Both the position numbers and the translations under genes were made by a program. The notes beneath the pieces were generated by a model. The model made no database searches and was not told where the DNA came from. It worked only from the letters and a program-made list of their open reading frames with translations. Positions 15,303-25,118 of a stretch of DNA of 37,211 nt are shown piece after piece. Origin of the DNA: Spirochaetaceae bacterium (GTDB lineage Bacteria > Spirochaetota > Spirochaetia > DSM-2461); contig JADGDJ010000018.1 in assembly GCA_016744925.1 (NCBI GenBank), positions 1 through 37,211 of the forward strand, read 5' to 3'. Every line of letters begins with the position of its first letter. Within the stretch, counting starts at the first letter, position 1.

Positions 15303-18300
15303 AAGTCTCCGACTTCGCTATAAAACACCCGGCAATCATATCTGTGCTTCTCCTTGTTCTTCTCGTCTTCGGAATTGCCTCTCTTATGCAGTTGCCCCAG
15401 GATTATCTGGCCGATATTAATCTTCCCAATGTCACAATTATTACAGTGTATCCAGGAGGGAGCCCTTCGGATATTGAACGGGAAATCACCAGACCCCTTG
15501 AAGATGGACTGAGCACAATTTCCGGACTCGATGAGATATCTTCGATCTCCTACAATTCTGTCTCCTCTATCACACTGACACTGGATGTGGGGCAGAAAGT
15601 CAGTGATAGACTGGTCGATATCCGGGAGAAGATAAACAACGTCCTGCCTGACCTTCCCGATGGCATCAGCGGGGACCCGACAATCTTCGAATTCAGTTCT
15701 TCGGTCAAACCGGTTTTTATCTTTGCCGTCAAATCTTCAATGACCGATGATGAGCTGACCCGGTATATTGATGATGTTGTAAAACCGGCAGTTTCGAGAG
15801 TCGAAGGAGTATCGCAGGTCAGAGTAAGCGGGCAAAAAGAATCGATTGTTGAAATTGAATTGGATCTGGACAGATTGGAAGCTCTTCAGATTTCAATTCT
15901 TCAGATAAATAAAATACTCAGGTTTAATAATATATCTTTTCCCGGAGGAGATGTTCTATACCGTGATTCCCGGGCTATGATCAGGACAGAAGGGGAGTAT
16001 CGGTCATTAGATGATATTGAAAATGTCATAATCGGATACTCTGAAGGCCAGTACATTCATCTCTCTCAAGTGGCCAAGGTCAGCCTTGTTCCCCGAAAAG
16101 CCGATCGTTATGCTGTAAATCGAGGAGAAGAAACAATAACAGTCAGTGTGATTAAGAAAAGAAAATCCGACACTGGTGAAATCGTAAGCGAAACCAAAAA
16201 AATTCTGGAACAGTTTTACAATGATGTAGAGATCGAGATTCTGCTCGATGACAGTGTAAACATCAAACGTTCTATCGATTCGGTTCGAAAATCTGCCCTT
16301 GCCGGGGCTATTCTGGCAGTTTTTGTGCTTCTGCTCTTTTTACACAACGGCACAACCACATTAATTATCGGTGTTTCTATTCCCATTTCAATCCTCATCG
16401 CTTTTATTGGACTGAAATTGAATAATCAGTCTATCAATCTTCTCACGCTCGGTGGTTTGACTGTCGCTATAGGTATGATCGTCGATTCATCCATAGTCGT
16501 TCTCGAAAATATTCATAGGCATTTTAAGGAGGGCAAAAGCGCTGCAGAAGCCGCGTCTATCGGGACTTCAGAAGTGGGAGGTGCTGTTATAGCTTCCACA
16601 TCGACTTCTCTGGCAGCTTTTATCCCCATTCTTTTTCTGGAGGACTTTACAGGTATTGTCCTGAAAGATGTCGCGCTTACCATTGTTTATTCTCTGACAG
16701 GAGCCATGATTGTTGCGATTATAGTGGTTCCCTTTCTCTCATCGAAAATTCTGAGACCTCAAAAGCTGAGAAAGGGGGGGATTTGTGAGAAAATCAGCAT
16801 AACAATTGAGAGCTTTCTGAATAAAATAACTCATAAGTATGAGCAATTTCTTCTCTGGTCTATCGAGAGCTGGAAATTTATACTGCTTGTGGCCTTTTTT
16901 ATATTGGGATTGACATTTCTTGTGTTCAATATGCTCGGGTTTCAATTCCTCGAAGAGTCGGATCTCGGCGAAATCCAGATATCACTCGAATTCCCTGATC
17001 ATTTTTCCATGGAGGAGTGTCGTGATAAATTGCTTGAAGTGGAAGATCTCATTTACTCTGAAGTTCCCGAACTCACTCAGGGTCTGCTCTATGCCGGTAT
17101 GGATGGTCTTTTCAGTACAAAATCCACTCCCGACAAGGGGTTCATCATACTCACTTTGAAAAGCCAGGCCGAACGTGATCGCGATGTTTTTGAGATTATT
17201 GATCTTCTACAGAGGGAAATCCAGCTGCGTATACCCGATGTCGATGCCTCAGTTGTAAATGGCGGACTGGGGGCTCTTATGGCGGAGGGTACCGGTGGAG
17301 AGGGGTACAGTCTGGAATTATACGGACCGAATATCGATGTTCTCATAGAGAGCGGAGAAATCCTTACGTCACTATTGGAAGAAGATCCCGATGTGGATCG
17401 AGCATACATGAATGTATCCTATTCCTCGGGGGGGCTTGTCACGCGGCTGAATCTTCAGATGATGGGAGAGTTGGGGGTCGTTCCCTATGAAGCGGCTATG
17501 ACATTGAGAACCGTTTTTTACGGTATGGATACAGGTGTTTTCCGAGAGGGAGAACGGGATTATGATATTCTGGTCACATCTCCCTATGCGGGAGGCAATA
17601 TTCCCGAGGATGTATTCTACAGGCTGTTCATTCAGTCTCAGAGGGGAGAGAAGATCTCTTTTGCCTCTATAGCCGCATTGGAAAAGGATAAGTCCCTCGA
17701 TTATATCAGCAGAAAGAACAAAGTCCGTTCGGTCCAAATCACCGCTATCCCCAAAGGTGCCGATATTCGGGGTATCAGTGCCAGGATGGATAAATTTATT
17801 AGAGCCAACGGCCTTCCTCCGGGTGTTAATTGGGAAATTGCCGGTCAGTCAGCCGAAACTTTTCAATCCTTTAAATCTCTGCTCCTGGCCATGTTTATAT
17901 CCGTGTTTCTCGTCTACGTGGTTATGGTGATTCAGTTTGAAAAATTCTCACAACCGTTGATAGTCATGGGTTCGATTCCATTTTGTATCATCGGTGTTGC
18001 GGGAGGTCTGCTCATTTTCGGTTCCGGTCTCTCTATCGTGGCATTTCTCGGGATTATTGCCCTGGGAGGCATTGTCGTCAATAATGCCATTGTGATGATC
18101 GATTATATTAATTTATTGCGCAACCGAGATGGAATTGAACTGAAAGAGGCTGTACTCAAGGGGAGTTCCTCACGGCTCAAGCCTATACTGATGACAACAA
18201 TGACTACCGTTCTCGGTGTCATTCCCATGGCTGTAGGCATGGGAGAGGGATCCGCAGTGTATGGTCCTCTGGGACAGACTGTTGCCGGTGGGCTTCTGAC

Positions 18301-18379
18301 TTCTACTTTTATTACATTGTTCATTATTCCCATACTTTATTACAGACTGGAAAGAGGGAACAGTTTAAAAGTTAATTGA
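15299..18379 (+). CDS. RND-family efflux pump, inner-membrane component
   Basis: A 1026-residue pump of full family length, with a membrane helix at the N-terminus, two large periplasmic loops and two sets of membrane helices. In helix 4 the proton-relay region reads VDSS: Asp396 is kept but the second Asp of the AcrB-type DD pair is Ser397. In helix 10 the AcrB Lys940 position is Asn928 (VVNNAIV). This variant is frequent in RND pumps outside Proteobacteria as I recall. It exports hydrophobic compounds, lipids or drugs through the adaptor and the TolC-type channel. The next gene's frame follows directly. Confidence 0.92.
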   Translation: MKVSDFAIKHPAIISVLLLVLLVFGIASLMQLPQDYLADINLPNVTIITVYPGGSPSDIEREITRPLEDGLSTISGLDEISSISYNSVSSITLTLDVGQKVSDRLVDIREKINNVLPDLPDGISGDPTIFEFSSSVKPVFIFAVKSSMTDDELTRYIDDVVKPAVSRVEGVSQVRVSGQKESIVEIELDLDRLEALQISILQINKILRFNNISFPGGDVLYRDSRAMIRTEGEYRSLDDIENVIIGYSEGQYIHLSQVAKVSLVPRKADRYAVNRGEETITVSVIKKRKSDTGEIVSETKKILEQFYNDVEIEILLDDSVNIKRSIDSVRKSALAGAILAVFVLLLFLHNGTTTLIIGVSIPISILIAFIGLKLNNQSINLLTLGGLTVAIGMIVDSSIVVLENIHRHFKEGKSAAEAASIGTSEVGGAVIASTSTSLAAFIPILFLEDFTGIVLKDVALTIVYSLTGAMIVAIIVVPFLSSKILRPQKLRKGGICEKISITIESFLNKITHKYEQFLLWSIESWKFILLVAFFILGLTFLVFNMLGFQFLEESDLGEIQISLEFPDHFSMEECRDKLLEVEDLIYSEVPELTQGLLYAGMDGLFSTKSTPDKGFIILTLKSQAERDRDVFEIIDLLQREIQLRIPDVDASVVNGGLGALMAEGTGGEGYSLELYGPNIDVLIESGEILTSLLEEDPDVDRAYMNVSYSSGGLVTRLNLQMMGELGVVPYEAAMTLRTVFYGMDTGVFREGERDYDILVTSPYAGGNIPEDVFYRLFIQSQRGEKISFASIAALEKDKSLDYISRKNKVRSVQITAIPKGADIRGISARMDKFIRANGLPPGVNWEIAGQSAETFQSFKSLLLAMFISVFLVYVVMVIQFEKFSQPLIVMGSIPFCIIGVAGGLLIFGSGLSIVAFLGIIALGGIVVNNAIVMIDYINLLRNRDGIELKEAVLKGSSSRLKPILMTTMTTVLGVIPMAVGMGEGSAVYGPLGQTVAGGLLTSTFITLFIIPILYYRLERGNSLKVN

Positions 18380-18430
18380 TTGACCAAGAGCTATTATTGC
18401 ATAATAATTCTACTCCTGAGGAATATAAAT

Positions 18431-21052
18431 ATGACAATCAGGATTATTGGAAAAAGACTCTTTCGGTTTGCGGCCCTACTATTGATTATTCTCGTGATTT
18501 TTCTGCTCTCTCTGGGCATTTTTCACTTCATCACCAAAGAGTCAGCTGATGATTATCTTCCCGCAGGAGCTCAGGCTTATCTCGAAATAGAATCGTTTAG
18601 AGATTTTTATGAAGATGTGATAGATCTCAAGGCTCTGGAGATTGTACTCTCACAGGATGAGTGGAGTCAATTTTTTCAGACTGTACTCGATTTTAAAAAC
18701 AATCAGTACTCCCAGTCTTTTTTATTTCAACAGCTCCTCAATTTGAGAACATCCATAATTATTCACGAAGATTATTCTCCATCACTGATTATTGATCCCC
18801 GTTTTAAAGGGATGTTCACTCGACTTATTCCCATGTTTATCAATAAAATCCGTGACGATAAACTTGCTGTAACCATCTCAAGCTCTGGAGAAGATACTCT
18901 CTATACTCTCACATATAATAATGAAAGCGAATATCACATTTACTTCAATGAAAATCTGATTTTCATCTCTCTCAATAGAGAGAATCTCCTTTCTATAATA
19001 GAAGCGGGTAATAGCGGAGAGGGTAACCTCACACGTCATAATCTCGAAAAAATCGATAGAGTAACAGTAAAGAACAGCATACTCGATATGTATCTCAAGA
19101 CAGATTCCCTGCTTCGGGGATTTGCCGAAAGTGAATCATCTTTTGGAAAAATATTTACTCTTGCAGATTTTCCTTCTTATGCATCTGTCTCACTGGCTCT
19201 GTCAAACAAACAGATCGATATAAAATCCAGTGCAGACATAATTGCCCAAACAGAGCTGTTTAATGATTTTTTAGCTTATGAAGCTTCTTCTTTAGGGGTT
19301 ATCAAAACTCTTCCCGATTCTACAAATATCTACAGCTCGGTCAACTTTAAATCATTCAGTGATCTCTATCGGATACTTTTAACCCTGCAGGATGAATTTG
19401 TTCTGGAGGATTATGATAATCTTCTCAAATTCCTTTCGGGAATGACCAGTGAGGAAATTTTATTCAGCTGGACTGGATCTGAAGCGGGATTCTTTTCAAT
19501 CGAAACAGCACCGGAACCGGTTATATATATTAAAATCGATGATGCTGGCAAGCTCGACGAAGTTTTGACATCTATTGATAAATCTGTTGTACTCAATGTG
19601 TCCGATTCTCTTGTTCTCAACAATGTGAGAATCAACCAGTTTGAATATACCCCGCTTTTGAAGGCTGGTATGACTCTGGCTAAAAAGTCTTCAACCCTCC
19701 CTTTTTATATACAATTTAAAGACTACTTATTTCTCTCTATGAATCCAGAAACACTGGCTCAATTAGTCCGCAAAGAACAGAAGGGAGAATTATTGCTCAA
19801 AGAGAAAACCTATAAATCAATTACCGAGAGAATCCCGAAGAATGCCAATTTCTTCTTTTTCTACGATCTGAATTCCACTATGCCCCGATTTATTGCGGAA
19901 AATAAACTTCTGAGCCAGCTTCTGCAGGAATATGAAAAAGGGGTAATTTCTCTTTTTTATACAGAAGATAAGATAACCTTCAATTTGTCAGCAGAGAGTT
20001 CTGGAAGTCAGAGAACGACTCTTTTTCCCGGTTACCCCAAAGACGCCGAGGGGATCAACTCCCCTGTCATCGCTGCTGATGTCAGCGGTGGAGACTCCAT
20101 TGAACTGATTTATCTCAATAAAAAAAATCAGATGCTTATCAACGATCTTACCAACACCCCCCTGGCTGATTACAGCTTTGATCAGGAGGGCTTTCTCTCT
20201 CTTATGCCCGATGGGGATCTACTCTACAACGATAGGGAAGGGGGACTCTTTAAAATAAATGGAGAAGGGGAGATCATTTCACCCTATCCTCAATTCACTG
20301 AAGCGAAAGACAGTTTTTCACCGGTTTATACGGAGAAGGGTATGATCTTTTACTCTTCATTGAGCGAAGAAATCCAACATTACAGTTATAGAGGTATTCT
20401 CCTCGATACCATCGGAGTCGATAAAATTGTTTTCTCCAGACCTCTTCTTGTGGATGACAAACTGTTCTACTATCCCAAATCTCTAATGGGAACTGTTTAC
20501 GGAACAACTCTCTCCGGGGAAGACCTTTCCGGATGGCCACAAAACGCCATGGGAATCTCTTTTGGAACTCCCTTTCAATTTGAAAATAGCATAGGATTTC
20601 TGACTCAGAAAGGGGATCTGAATCTGTGGGATGAAGAGGGGAATAGTGCTGAAGGGTTTCCTGTAAAACTCACAGGAGTTTACTATTCCACACCGGTTTC
20701 TCTTTCGGGGAAAAAAGAGTGTATAGCGGCAATCAGCAGTGATGGTCTGGTTTCTCTTATTGGAAAGCAGGGGGAACTCCTCACAACCAGATATTTTGAA
20801 AACATGACAGGTAAGGATATAAAAATTACAGTTTATAAACCTGAAGGTGGAGGAGATGATATTCTCATTTTGTACGGAGGATCAAATTATCTGACCGCAT
20901 TGAATTCGAATCTTCAGGTTCTTTCGGGATTTCCTGTTAAGGGCTTCAGGAAACCCACATTCGCCGACATAAATAAAGATGGTAGTATTGAGCTCATCTC
21001 TGCCGGATATGATAATAAAATCTACATTTACACCTTGAGGACAGAATTATGA
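18431..21052 (+). CDS. Large anchored extracytoplasmic protein with propeller-like C-terminus
   Basis: An 873-residue protein of unknown function. The ATG at 18431 is chosen for its GAGGA eight bases upstream; a frame from 18380 lacks an SD. A single membrane anchor lies at about 11-34. The N-terminal half begins LPAGAQAYLEIE, reminiscent of DUF3352-type proteins. The C-terminal third (from about residue 540) has repeating short strands with GWP or GFPV turns and a DINKDG calcium-loop-like motif near the end, as in PQQ/VCBS-type beta-propellers. It lies between the RND pump and a lipoprotein with a four-base overlap, so it likely acts with the pump on the periplasmic side. Confidence 0.65.
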   Translation: MTIRIIGKRLFRFAALLLIILVIFLLSLGIFHFITKESADDYLPAGAQAYLEIESFRDFYEDVIDLKALEIVLSQDEWSQFFQTVLDFKNNQYSQSFLFQQLLNLRTSIIIHEDYSPSLIIDPRFKGMFTRLIPMFINKIRDDKLAVTISSSGEDTLYTLTYNNESEYHIYFNENLIFISLNRENLLSIIEAGNSGEGNLTRHNLEKIDRVTVKNSILDMYLKTDSLLRGFAESESSFGKIFTLADFPSYASVSLALSNKQIDIKSSADIIAQTELFNDFLAYEASSLGVIKTLPDSTNIYSSVNFKSFSDLYRILLTLQDEFVLEDYDNLLKFLSGMTSEEILFSWTGSEAGFFSIETAPEPVIYIKIDDAGKLDEVLTSIDKSVVLNVSDSLVLNNVRINQFEYTPLLKAGMTLAKKSSTLPFYIQFKDYLFLSMNPETLAQLVRKEQKGELLLKEKTYKSITERIPKNANFFFFYDLNSTMPRFIAENKLLSQLLQEYEKGVISLFYTEDKITFNLSAESSGSQRTTLFPGYPKDAEGINSPVIAADVSGGDSIELIYLNKKNQMLINDLTNTPLADYSFDQEGFLSLMPDGDLLYNDREGGLFKINGEGEIISPYPQFTEAKDSFSPVYTEKGMIFYSSLSEEIQHYSYRGILLDTIGVDKIVFSRPLLVDDKLFYYPKSLMGTVYGTTLSGEDLSGWPQNAMGISFGTPFQFENSIGFLTQKGDLNLWDEEGNSAEGFPVKLTGVYYSTPVSLSGKKECIAAISSDGLVSLIGKQGELLTTRYFENMTGKDIKITVYKPEGGGDDILILYGGSNYLTALNSNLQVLSGFPVKGFRKPTFADINKDGSIELISAGYDNKIYIYTLRTEL

Positions 21053-22122
21053 AATGGAGTGGTCTGTTTTTAGTCTCACTATTGACTTTATCTTCCCTGA
21101 TAAGCTGTGCTTCAGTCAGTGATAGTGTCATATCTTCCATCGATCAGGAGCAGATAAACAGGCTCAACGATATTTACAGGTTAATACAGGATTATAGATT
21201 CAATGACAGAAAAGACTCTCTAATATCAGCGGAAAAAAAACTGGATGCGGTAGACCTGAAAGAGATATACAACGAGGATTACAAAGCAAAAATCATCGGT
21301 TTTAAAGCGCTCACCAGTTTTTATCGGGGGAAAACTTTTGAGTCGGAGAGACTCTTGAGAGATCTTGAACAGATAACTATGGACGAGGAGATGTTCTGGA
21401 TTGTTTCGGCACTTTTAAAAGAGAGTAAATCCGATAGGTTAAAACTTCTGATTGAGGGCTCTGAAAAAGTCTTCTCTATAGACAGGATAAACTCTTACCT
21501 CGCTTTCGCCAATCTGGAAAATGAAGAGTATGGAGAGGCTGCAGCTCTCTACGACACGATTCTGCTTGAGGAATCAGACTTTATAGAATATTACAGAAAT
21601 ATGCGGGAACTGGCTTTTCTCTTTATGCAGAACCCTCCCAGTTCATTTGAAACCGGTTCTATTATTGCGGGTGACCAGATCGATATGAGTGATCTTATCG
21701 ATATTATCTATCTCGAAACAGAATATTTTACAGATTATAATCGCGAACAGATAGTGCAAATCCTTCTCGATAAAAAATATTTCTTTGAAGATGCTGTGCT
21801 CCCCGAGAATCCCCTTGTCCGAAAAGAACTGGCCTATTTTCTCTTCGCGTTGGTAGCCGATCGGAACAGAGATGAATCCCTATGGGAGCAGTATGATGAA
21901 TATTACAATCCCGACCTTACCGATGAAATGAAAGAACAGCTGAAAGGGATGAGTCCCATAGGGGATATTCCAGCCTTCCGTTATTATTTTTATCCCGTAC
22001 TCTATCTTGTAGAAGATGAGATTATGGAGCTTCCCGACGGTGAACACTTTTTCCCCTACGACCTGGTCAGGGGAACTGAGTTAATCGATATCATCTCAGG
22101 CCTGGAGAGGAGAGTGGAGTAG
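21049..22122 (+). CDS. Lipoprotein, helical-repeat-like, last gene of the efflux operon
   Basis: A 357-residue protein with a clear lipoprotein signal (LISC, Cys20). The rest is rich in Leu, Glu and Tyr helices with a tetratricopeptide-like rhythm (for example SYLAFANLENEEYGEAAALYD near residues 150-170), though I cannot assign a family. The ATG overlaps the preceding stop (ATGA), so it is coupled to the 873-residue protein. Its last 32 bases overlap the convergent hydrolase gene. A structural or assembly role with the pump is inference from position. Confidence 0.65.
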   Translation: MKWSGLFLVSLLTLSSLISCASVSDSVISSIDQEQINRLNDIYRLIQDYRFNDRKDSLISAEKKLDAVDLKEIYNEDYKAKIIGFKALTSFYRGKTFESERLLRDLEQITMDEEMFWIVSALLKESKSDRLKLLIEGSEKVFSIDRINSYLAFANLENEEYGEAAALYDTILLEESDFIEYYRNMRELAFLFMQNPPSSFETGSIIAGDQIDMSDLIDIIYLETEYFTDYNREQIVQILLDKKYFFEDAVLPENPLVRKELAYFLFALVADRNRDESLWEQYDEYYNPDLTDEMKEQLKGMSPIGDIPAFRYYFYPVLYLVEDEIMELPDGEHFFPYDLVRGTELIDIISGLERRVE

Positions 22123-22789
22123 GAGCAGTCAAAATGCTGATTAATTCATCAGTATGGCTGTACATAGGCATGTGATCACTATTCAGTTTGTGAATTTTCC
22201 AATTCTTCCCTTCTATATTCTTGGCCATTCTTTCTAATAATGGTGTGAAAGTCCACTGGGGATCCTTTGCCGTACACTCTATGTAGAGCGGAGCGAGATT
22301 TTTCAATTTCTCAGCATTGTAAACCACTTCAGAAAATAATGTATTGAGGGGATGACTTCGATAACGGGGATCGATCTCAAAGAAAGGGGGGATCATCTCC
22401 CCTTCACTCATCACATCGGCATAGGCTCTAATCTGCCGGGATATTTTTTCTCCGGCCATAGAGGCAAAAGATTGACCCGGTTCAGGGACAAAAGCATCCA
22501 CATAGAGCAAGGTATTGATTTTATCTGAAAATCTGTCGACCAGCGCGGTGGCCGTCATGCCTCCGAAGCTGAATGCGGCAATGTTTACTTGTCCTTTTAT
22601 GCTTTTAATGATCTGTGAAGCATGTTCAACAAAGTCGGACAAGTCGATTGACGATCCTTCCAATTTACCCATTCCGGGCATATCTACAGCTGTGGCGGGA
22701 ATATTTAAGTCCTTGAATTTCTCAATTACAGGCATCCATTGCCAGGGACCACCCCAGCCGCCGTGTATTAATACCCATGTTTCATTCAT
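22091..22789 (-). CDS. Alpha/beta hydrolase, plant-esterase-like (hydroxynitrile lyase/methylesterase group)
   Basis: A 232-residue soluble protein. The start LIHGGWGGPWQW, the YVDAFVPEPGQS motif and the HMPMYSH end fit the small alpha/beta hydrolases that include methylesterases and hydroxynitrile lyases. The nucleophile elbow is AFSFGG with Ser74, so the first glycine of GxSxG is replaced by Ala. The C-terminal His lies in SDHMPM. The substrate is unknown. It is convergent with and overlaps the lipoprotein gene, and is divergent from the lipid-assembly operon; whether it edits or releases that pathway's acyl chains cannot be told. Confidence 0.8.
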   Translation of the reverse strand: MNETWVLIHGGWGGPWQWMPVIEKFKDLNIPATAVDMPGMGKLEGSSIDLSDFVEHASQIIKSIKGQVNIAAFSFGGMTATALVDRFSDKINTLLYVDAFVPEPGQSFASMAGEKISRQIRAYADVMSEGEMIPPFFEIDPRYRSHPLNTLFSEVVYNAEKLKNLAPLYIECTAKDPQWTFTPLLERMAKNIEGKNWKIHKLNSDHMPMYSHTDELISILTAPTPLSSPGLR

Positions 22790-22850
22790 TGTTTAAAATT
22801 ACTCCTTCACCTGAGTGGAGGTCAATAGACTGTATAAAATCTCATGAAGT

Positions 22851-22864
22851 GCGTAATATTACGC
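22851..22864. promoter_or_regulatory. Perfect 14-bp palindrome upstream of the lipid-assembly operon
   Basis: GCGTAATATTACGC lies in the 225-base region between the divergent hydrolase and acyltransferase genes. It could be an operator. It does not resemble either TetR-type inverted repeat elsewhere in the window. Confidence 0.35.
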
Positions 22865-22927
22865 GCTAGCGAGCACTTATTCGATAAAAATATGATAAAA
22901 AAATAAATTGTACGAACTTTTACGTCC

Positions 22928-22957
22928 TTGATTCTGATAGTGGCAAGCGGTTAAGAT
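22928..22957 (+). promoter_or_regulatory. Candidate promoter of the lipid-assembly operon
   Basis: TTGATT (22928-22933) and TAAGAT (22952-22957) are 18 bases apart, each matching four of six consensus positions, 57 bases before the first ATG of the operon. This is the best pair I see in the intergenic region, but it is not strong. Confidence 0.3.
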
Positions 22958-23014
22958 AGTGACCTGATAATCAAAGTAATGAATCTAACGCTGATAACTA
23001 GTGGAGAATAGCCT

Positions 23015-24145
23015 ATGTCTGAAGATATTAAAATTGTTCCTGTTACTACAAAAAAGGAATTAAAGCTTTTCATTAAGTTCCCCTGGGCTGTATACCGGGG
23101 AGAAAAAAATTATGAAAACTGGGTTCCTCCTCTTCTCATGATGGCTAAAGAACATTTTGATAGAAAGAAAAACCTTTTTTTCAAACATGCTGATATGCAG
23201 CTTTTTCTTGCCTATAAAAATGGTGTGTTATCCGGAAGAATTGCCGCAATTGTTGATTACAGTTATGTGGAATATCAGAAAGACGAAACTGGTTTTTTTG
23301 GTTTTTTTGAATCCTTTGATGATGATGCCATAGCAGGTGCTCTTTTTAAGTCTGCAGAAGATTGGGTCTCTGAGAAGGGATATAAAAAAATGCTCGGTCC
23401 GATGAATCCTTCTACTGGAGCTTCATTGGGAACACTCATCGATTCATTCGATATTCCGCCCATTTTTCAAATGGAATACAATGCTGAATATTATCCGGCA
23501 TTAATCGAAAAATGCGGATATGGAAAATCCAAGGATCTGTACAGTTATTTAATGGATACCTCTCTAAAATTATCCGATAAAATGCTGAGAGTCGCAGAGA
23601 TAGTAAAAAAAAGACATAATGTTTCGATTCGTTCTGTAGATTGGAAAGAATGGGATACTATTATTCCCGTATTGCGGGAGATCTATAATGAAGCATGGGC
23701 TGATAATTGGGGTTTTGTTCCCTGGGAAGAAAAAGAATTTGAATATCTCTGTAAAGATATAAAAATGTTTGTAGATGCAGATCTTGTGTTAATAACATAC
23801 ATGGGCGATGAACCGGTTGGTTTTGCCGTCCCTTTTCCCGATTACAATCAGGTCCTGCACAGAATGAATGGTCGTCTGACTCCTTTGGGGATTTTAAAGT
23901 TTTTAACCGGCAGAAAGAAGATCGATATCATTCGAACTGCTATTATGGGTGTTAGAACTAAAGCCCAGAATAAAGGGATCGATGCGGTCATGGTGAAAGA
24001 AATCTATGAGCGTGGAGAAAAGATGGGAATGAAGGGGTCCGAGCTTTCCTGGATAATAGAAGACAATATGGCTCTCGTAAACCTCCTGAATGGATGGGGT
24101 GCGAAGCATTATAGAACATATAGAATTTACGATAAGAATATTTAA
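23015..24145 (+). CDS. GNAT-fold acyltransferase, possible bacterial ceramide-synthase-like
   Basis: A 376-residue protein of a family annotated as GNAT N-acetyltransferases, with its usual marks: FPWAVYR...WVPPL (22-40), LFLAYKNGVLSGRIAAIVD (63-81), GFFGFFE (93-99), LGPMNPSTGASLG (127-139) and MEYNAEYYPALIEKCGY (153-169). Bacterial ceramide synthase of Caulobacter is reported to be a GNAT-like protein. I believe it belongs near this family, but cannot verify it. GGAG lies eight bases upstream of the ATG. It is the first gene of the operon, 14 bases before the AT gene. With an alpha-oxoamine synthase in the same operon, N-acylation of an amino lipid is a reasonable inference. Confidence 0.7.
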   Translation: MSEDIKIVPVTTKKELKLFIKFPWAVYRGEKNYENWVPPLLMMAKEHFDRKKNLFFKHADMQLFLAYKNGVLSGRIAAIVDYSYVEYQKDETGFFGFFESFDDDAIAGALFKSAEDWVSEKGYKKMLGPMNPSTGASLGTLIDSFDIPPIFQMEYNAEYYPALIEKCGYGKSKDLYSYLMDTSLKLSDKMLRVAEIVKKRHNVSIRSVDWKEWDTIIPVLREIYNEAWADNWGFVPWEEKEFEYLCKDIKMFVDADLVLITYMGDEPVGFAVPFPDYNQVLHRMNGRLTPLGILKFLTGRKKIDIIRTAIMGVRTKAQNKGIDAVMVKEIYERGEKMGMKGSELSWIIEDNMALVNLLNGWGAKHYRTYRIYDKNI

Positions 24146-24159
24146 CAGAGGATACACTG

Positions 24160-25086
24160 ATGAAAACATGTTTCTTGTTCCCCGGTCAGGGTGCTCAATA
24201 CCCCGGGATGGGTAAAGATTTATGGGAAAATAACGAAGAAGTAAAAAGCTTATTCAATACTGTAAGCGATATAACCGGCAAGGATATGAAAGCTCTTCTC
24301 TTTGAAGGTTCTGAAGAAGATCTCAAAGCGACAGATAATACGCAGCTTGCCATCACACTTGTCAATGTGAGCACCAGTCTTGTTCTGAAAGATAAAGGCG
24401 TTGAGCCTCAGGGATGCGCGGGATTCAGTCTCGGTGAGTATGCCGCATTGTGGCAGGCAGGTGTTCTCTCTACAGAAGATCTGTTCCGAATCGTAAAAAT
24501 CAGGGGCGAAGTGATGGAAAAAGCCTGTCGCTCTCTCGATACCCCTGAAGGTCGCCCCGGAATGGCTGCCGTAGTCGGGATTAGTTCCGACGAAGTTAGA
24601 GAAGCTCTGTCTAAAGTTCCCGGAGAGATCTATATGGCCAATGATAATAGTCCCATACAGACAGTCATTGCTGGAGAGGGGAAAGCTCTTGAAGCGGCTG
24701 AAGCCATTATGGATGAGGCCGGTGCTATGAAATATGTTATTTTGAAAGTTTCAGGACCGTTTCACACGCCGTTTATGGAATCAGCCAGAGTGGAATTTGA
24801 AGAACAGATCAAAGGTTTTTCCTTTAATGATCCCAAATTACCGGTTTATAGCAATGTTACCGGTAAACTGATAAAAACCGGAGAGGAAGCCCGAAAGCTG
24901 GCAGGATTGCAGATGATCTCTCCCGTACTCTGGGTTTCTGAAGAGACAAGCATTATGGGTGATTCTTACGAAAGAATCCTTGAAACAGGACCGGGGATGG
25001 TTTTAAGAGGTCTCTGGAAATCTTTTAACAGAAAAATGAAGTGTTTGCCTGTTGGTAAATTCGAAGCTATAGAACAACTGGACTGA
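24160..25086 (+). CDS. fabD: FabD-type malonyl-CoA:ACP acyltransferase (discrete AT)
   Basis: A 308-residue stand-alone acyltransferase. It shows the FPGQGAQ start, the nucleophile motif GFSLGE with Ser90 (the usual preceding His is Phe), Arg114 in the malonate-carboxylate position and His201 in GPFHTPFM, at family spacing. It should load malonyl groups from CoA onto the ACP, as FabD or the discrete ATs of trans-AT polyketide systems do. It lies between the GNAT and KS genes on the same strand, with GAGGAT before its ATG. Presence in this operon, rather than in a housekeeping fab cluster, suggests a dedicated role. Confidence 0.9.
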   Translation: MKTCFLFPGQGAQYPGMGKDLWENNEEVKSLFNTVSDITGKDMKALLFEGSEEDLKATDNTQLAITLVNVSTSLVLKDKGVEPQGCAGFSLGEYAALWQAGVLSTEDLFRIVKIRGEVMEKACRSLDTPEGRPGMAAVVGISSDEVREALSKVPGEIYMANDNSPIQTVIAGEGKALEAAEAIMDEAGAMKYVILKVSGPFHTPFMESARVEFEEQIKGFSFNDPKLPVYSNVTGKLIKTGEEARKLAGLQMISPVLWVSEETSIMGDSYERILETGPGMVLRGLWKSFNRKMKCLPVGKFEAIEQLD

Positions 25087-25118
25087 TAGAATAAGTAAAA
25101 CAGGATAAAGGTAAATAA

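Noticed and set aside
22952-23014. Binding site for the fabH-linked TetR upstream of the lipid operon
   Set aside because: Only a short ACTAGT-type core is present; the CTACC arms of the 18-bp operator are missing.
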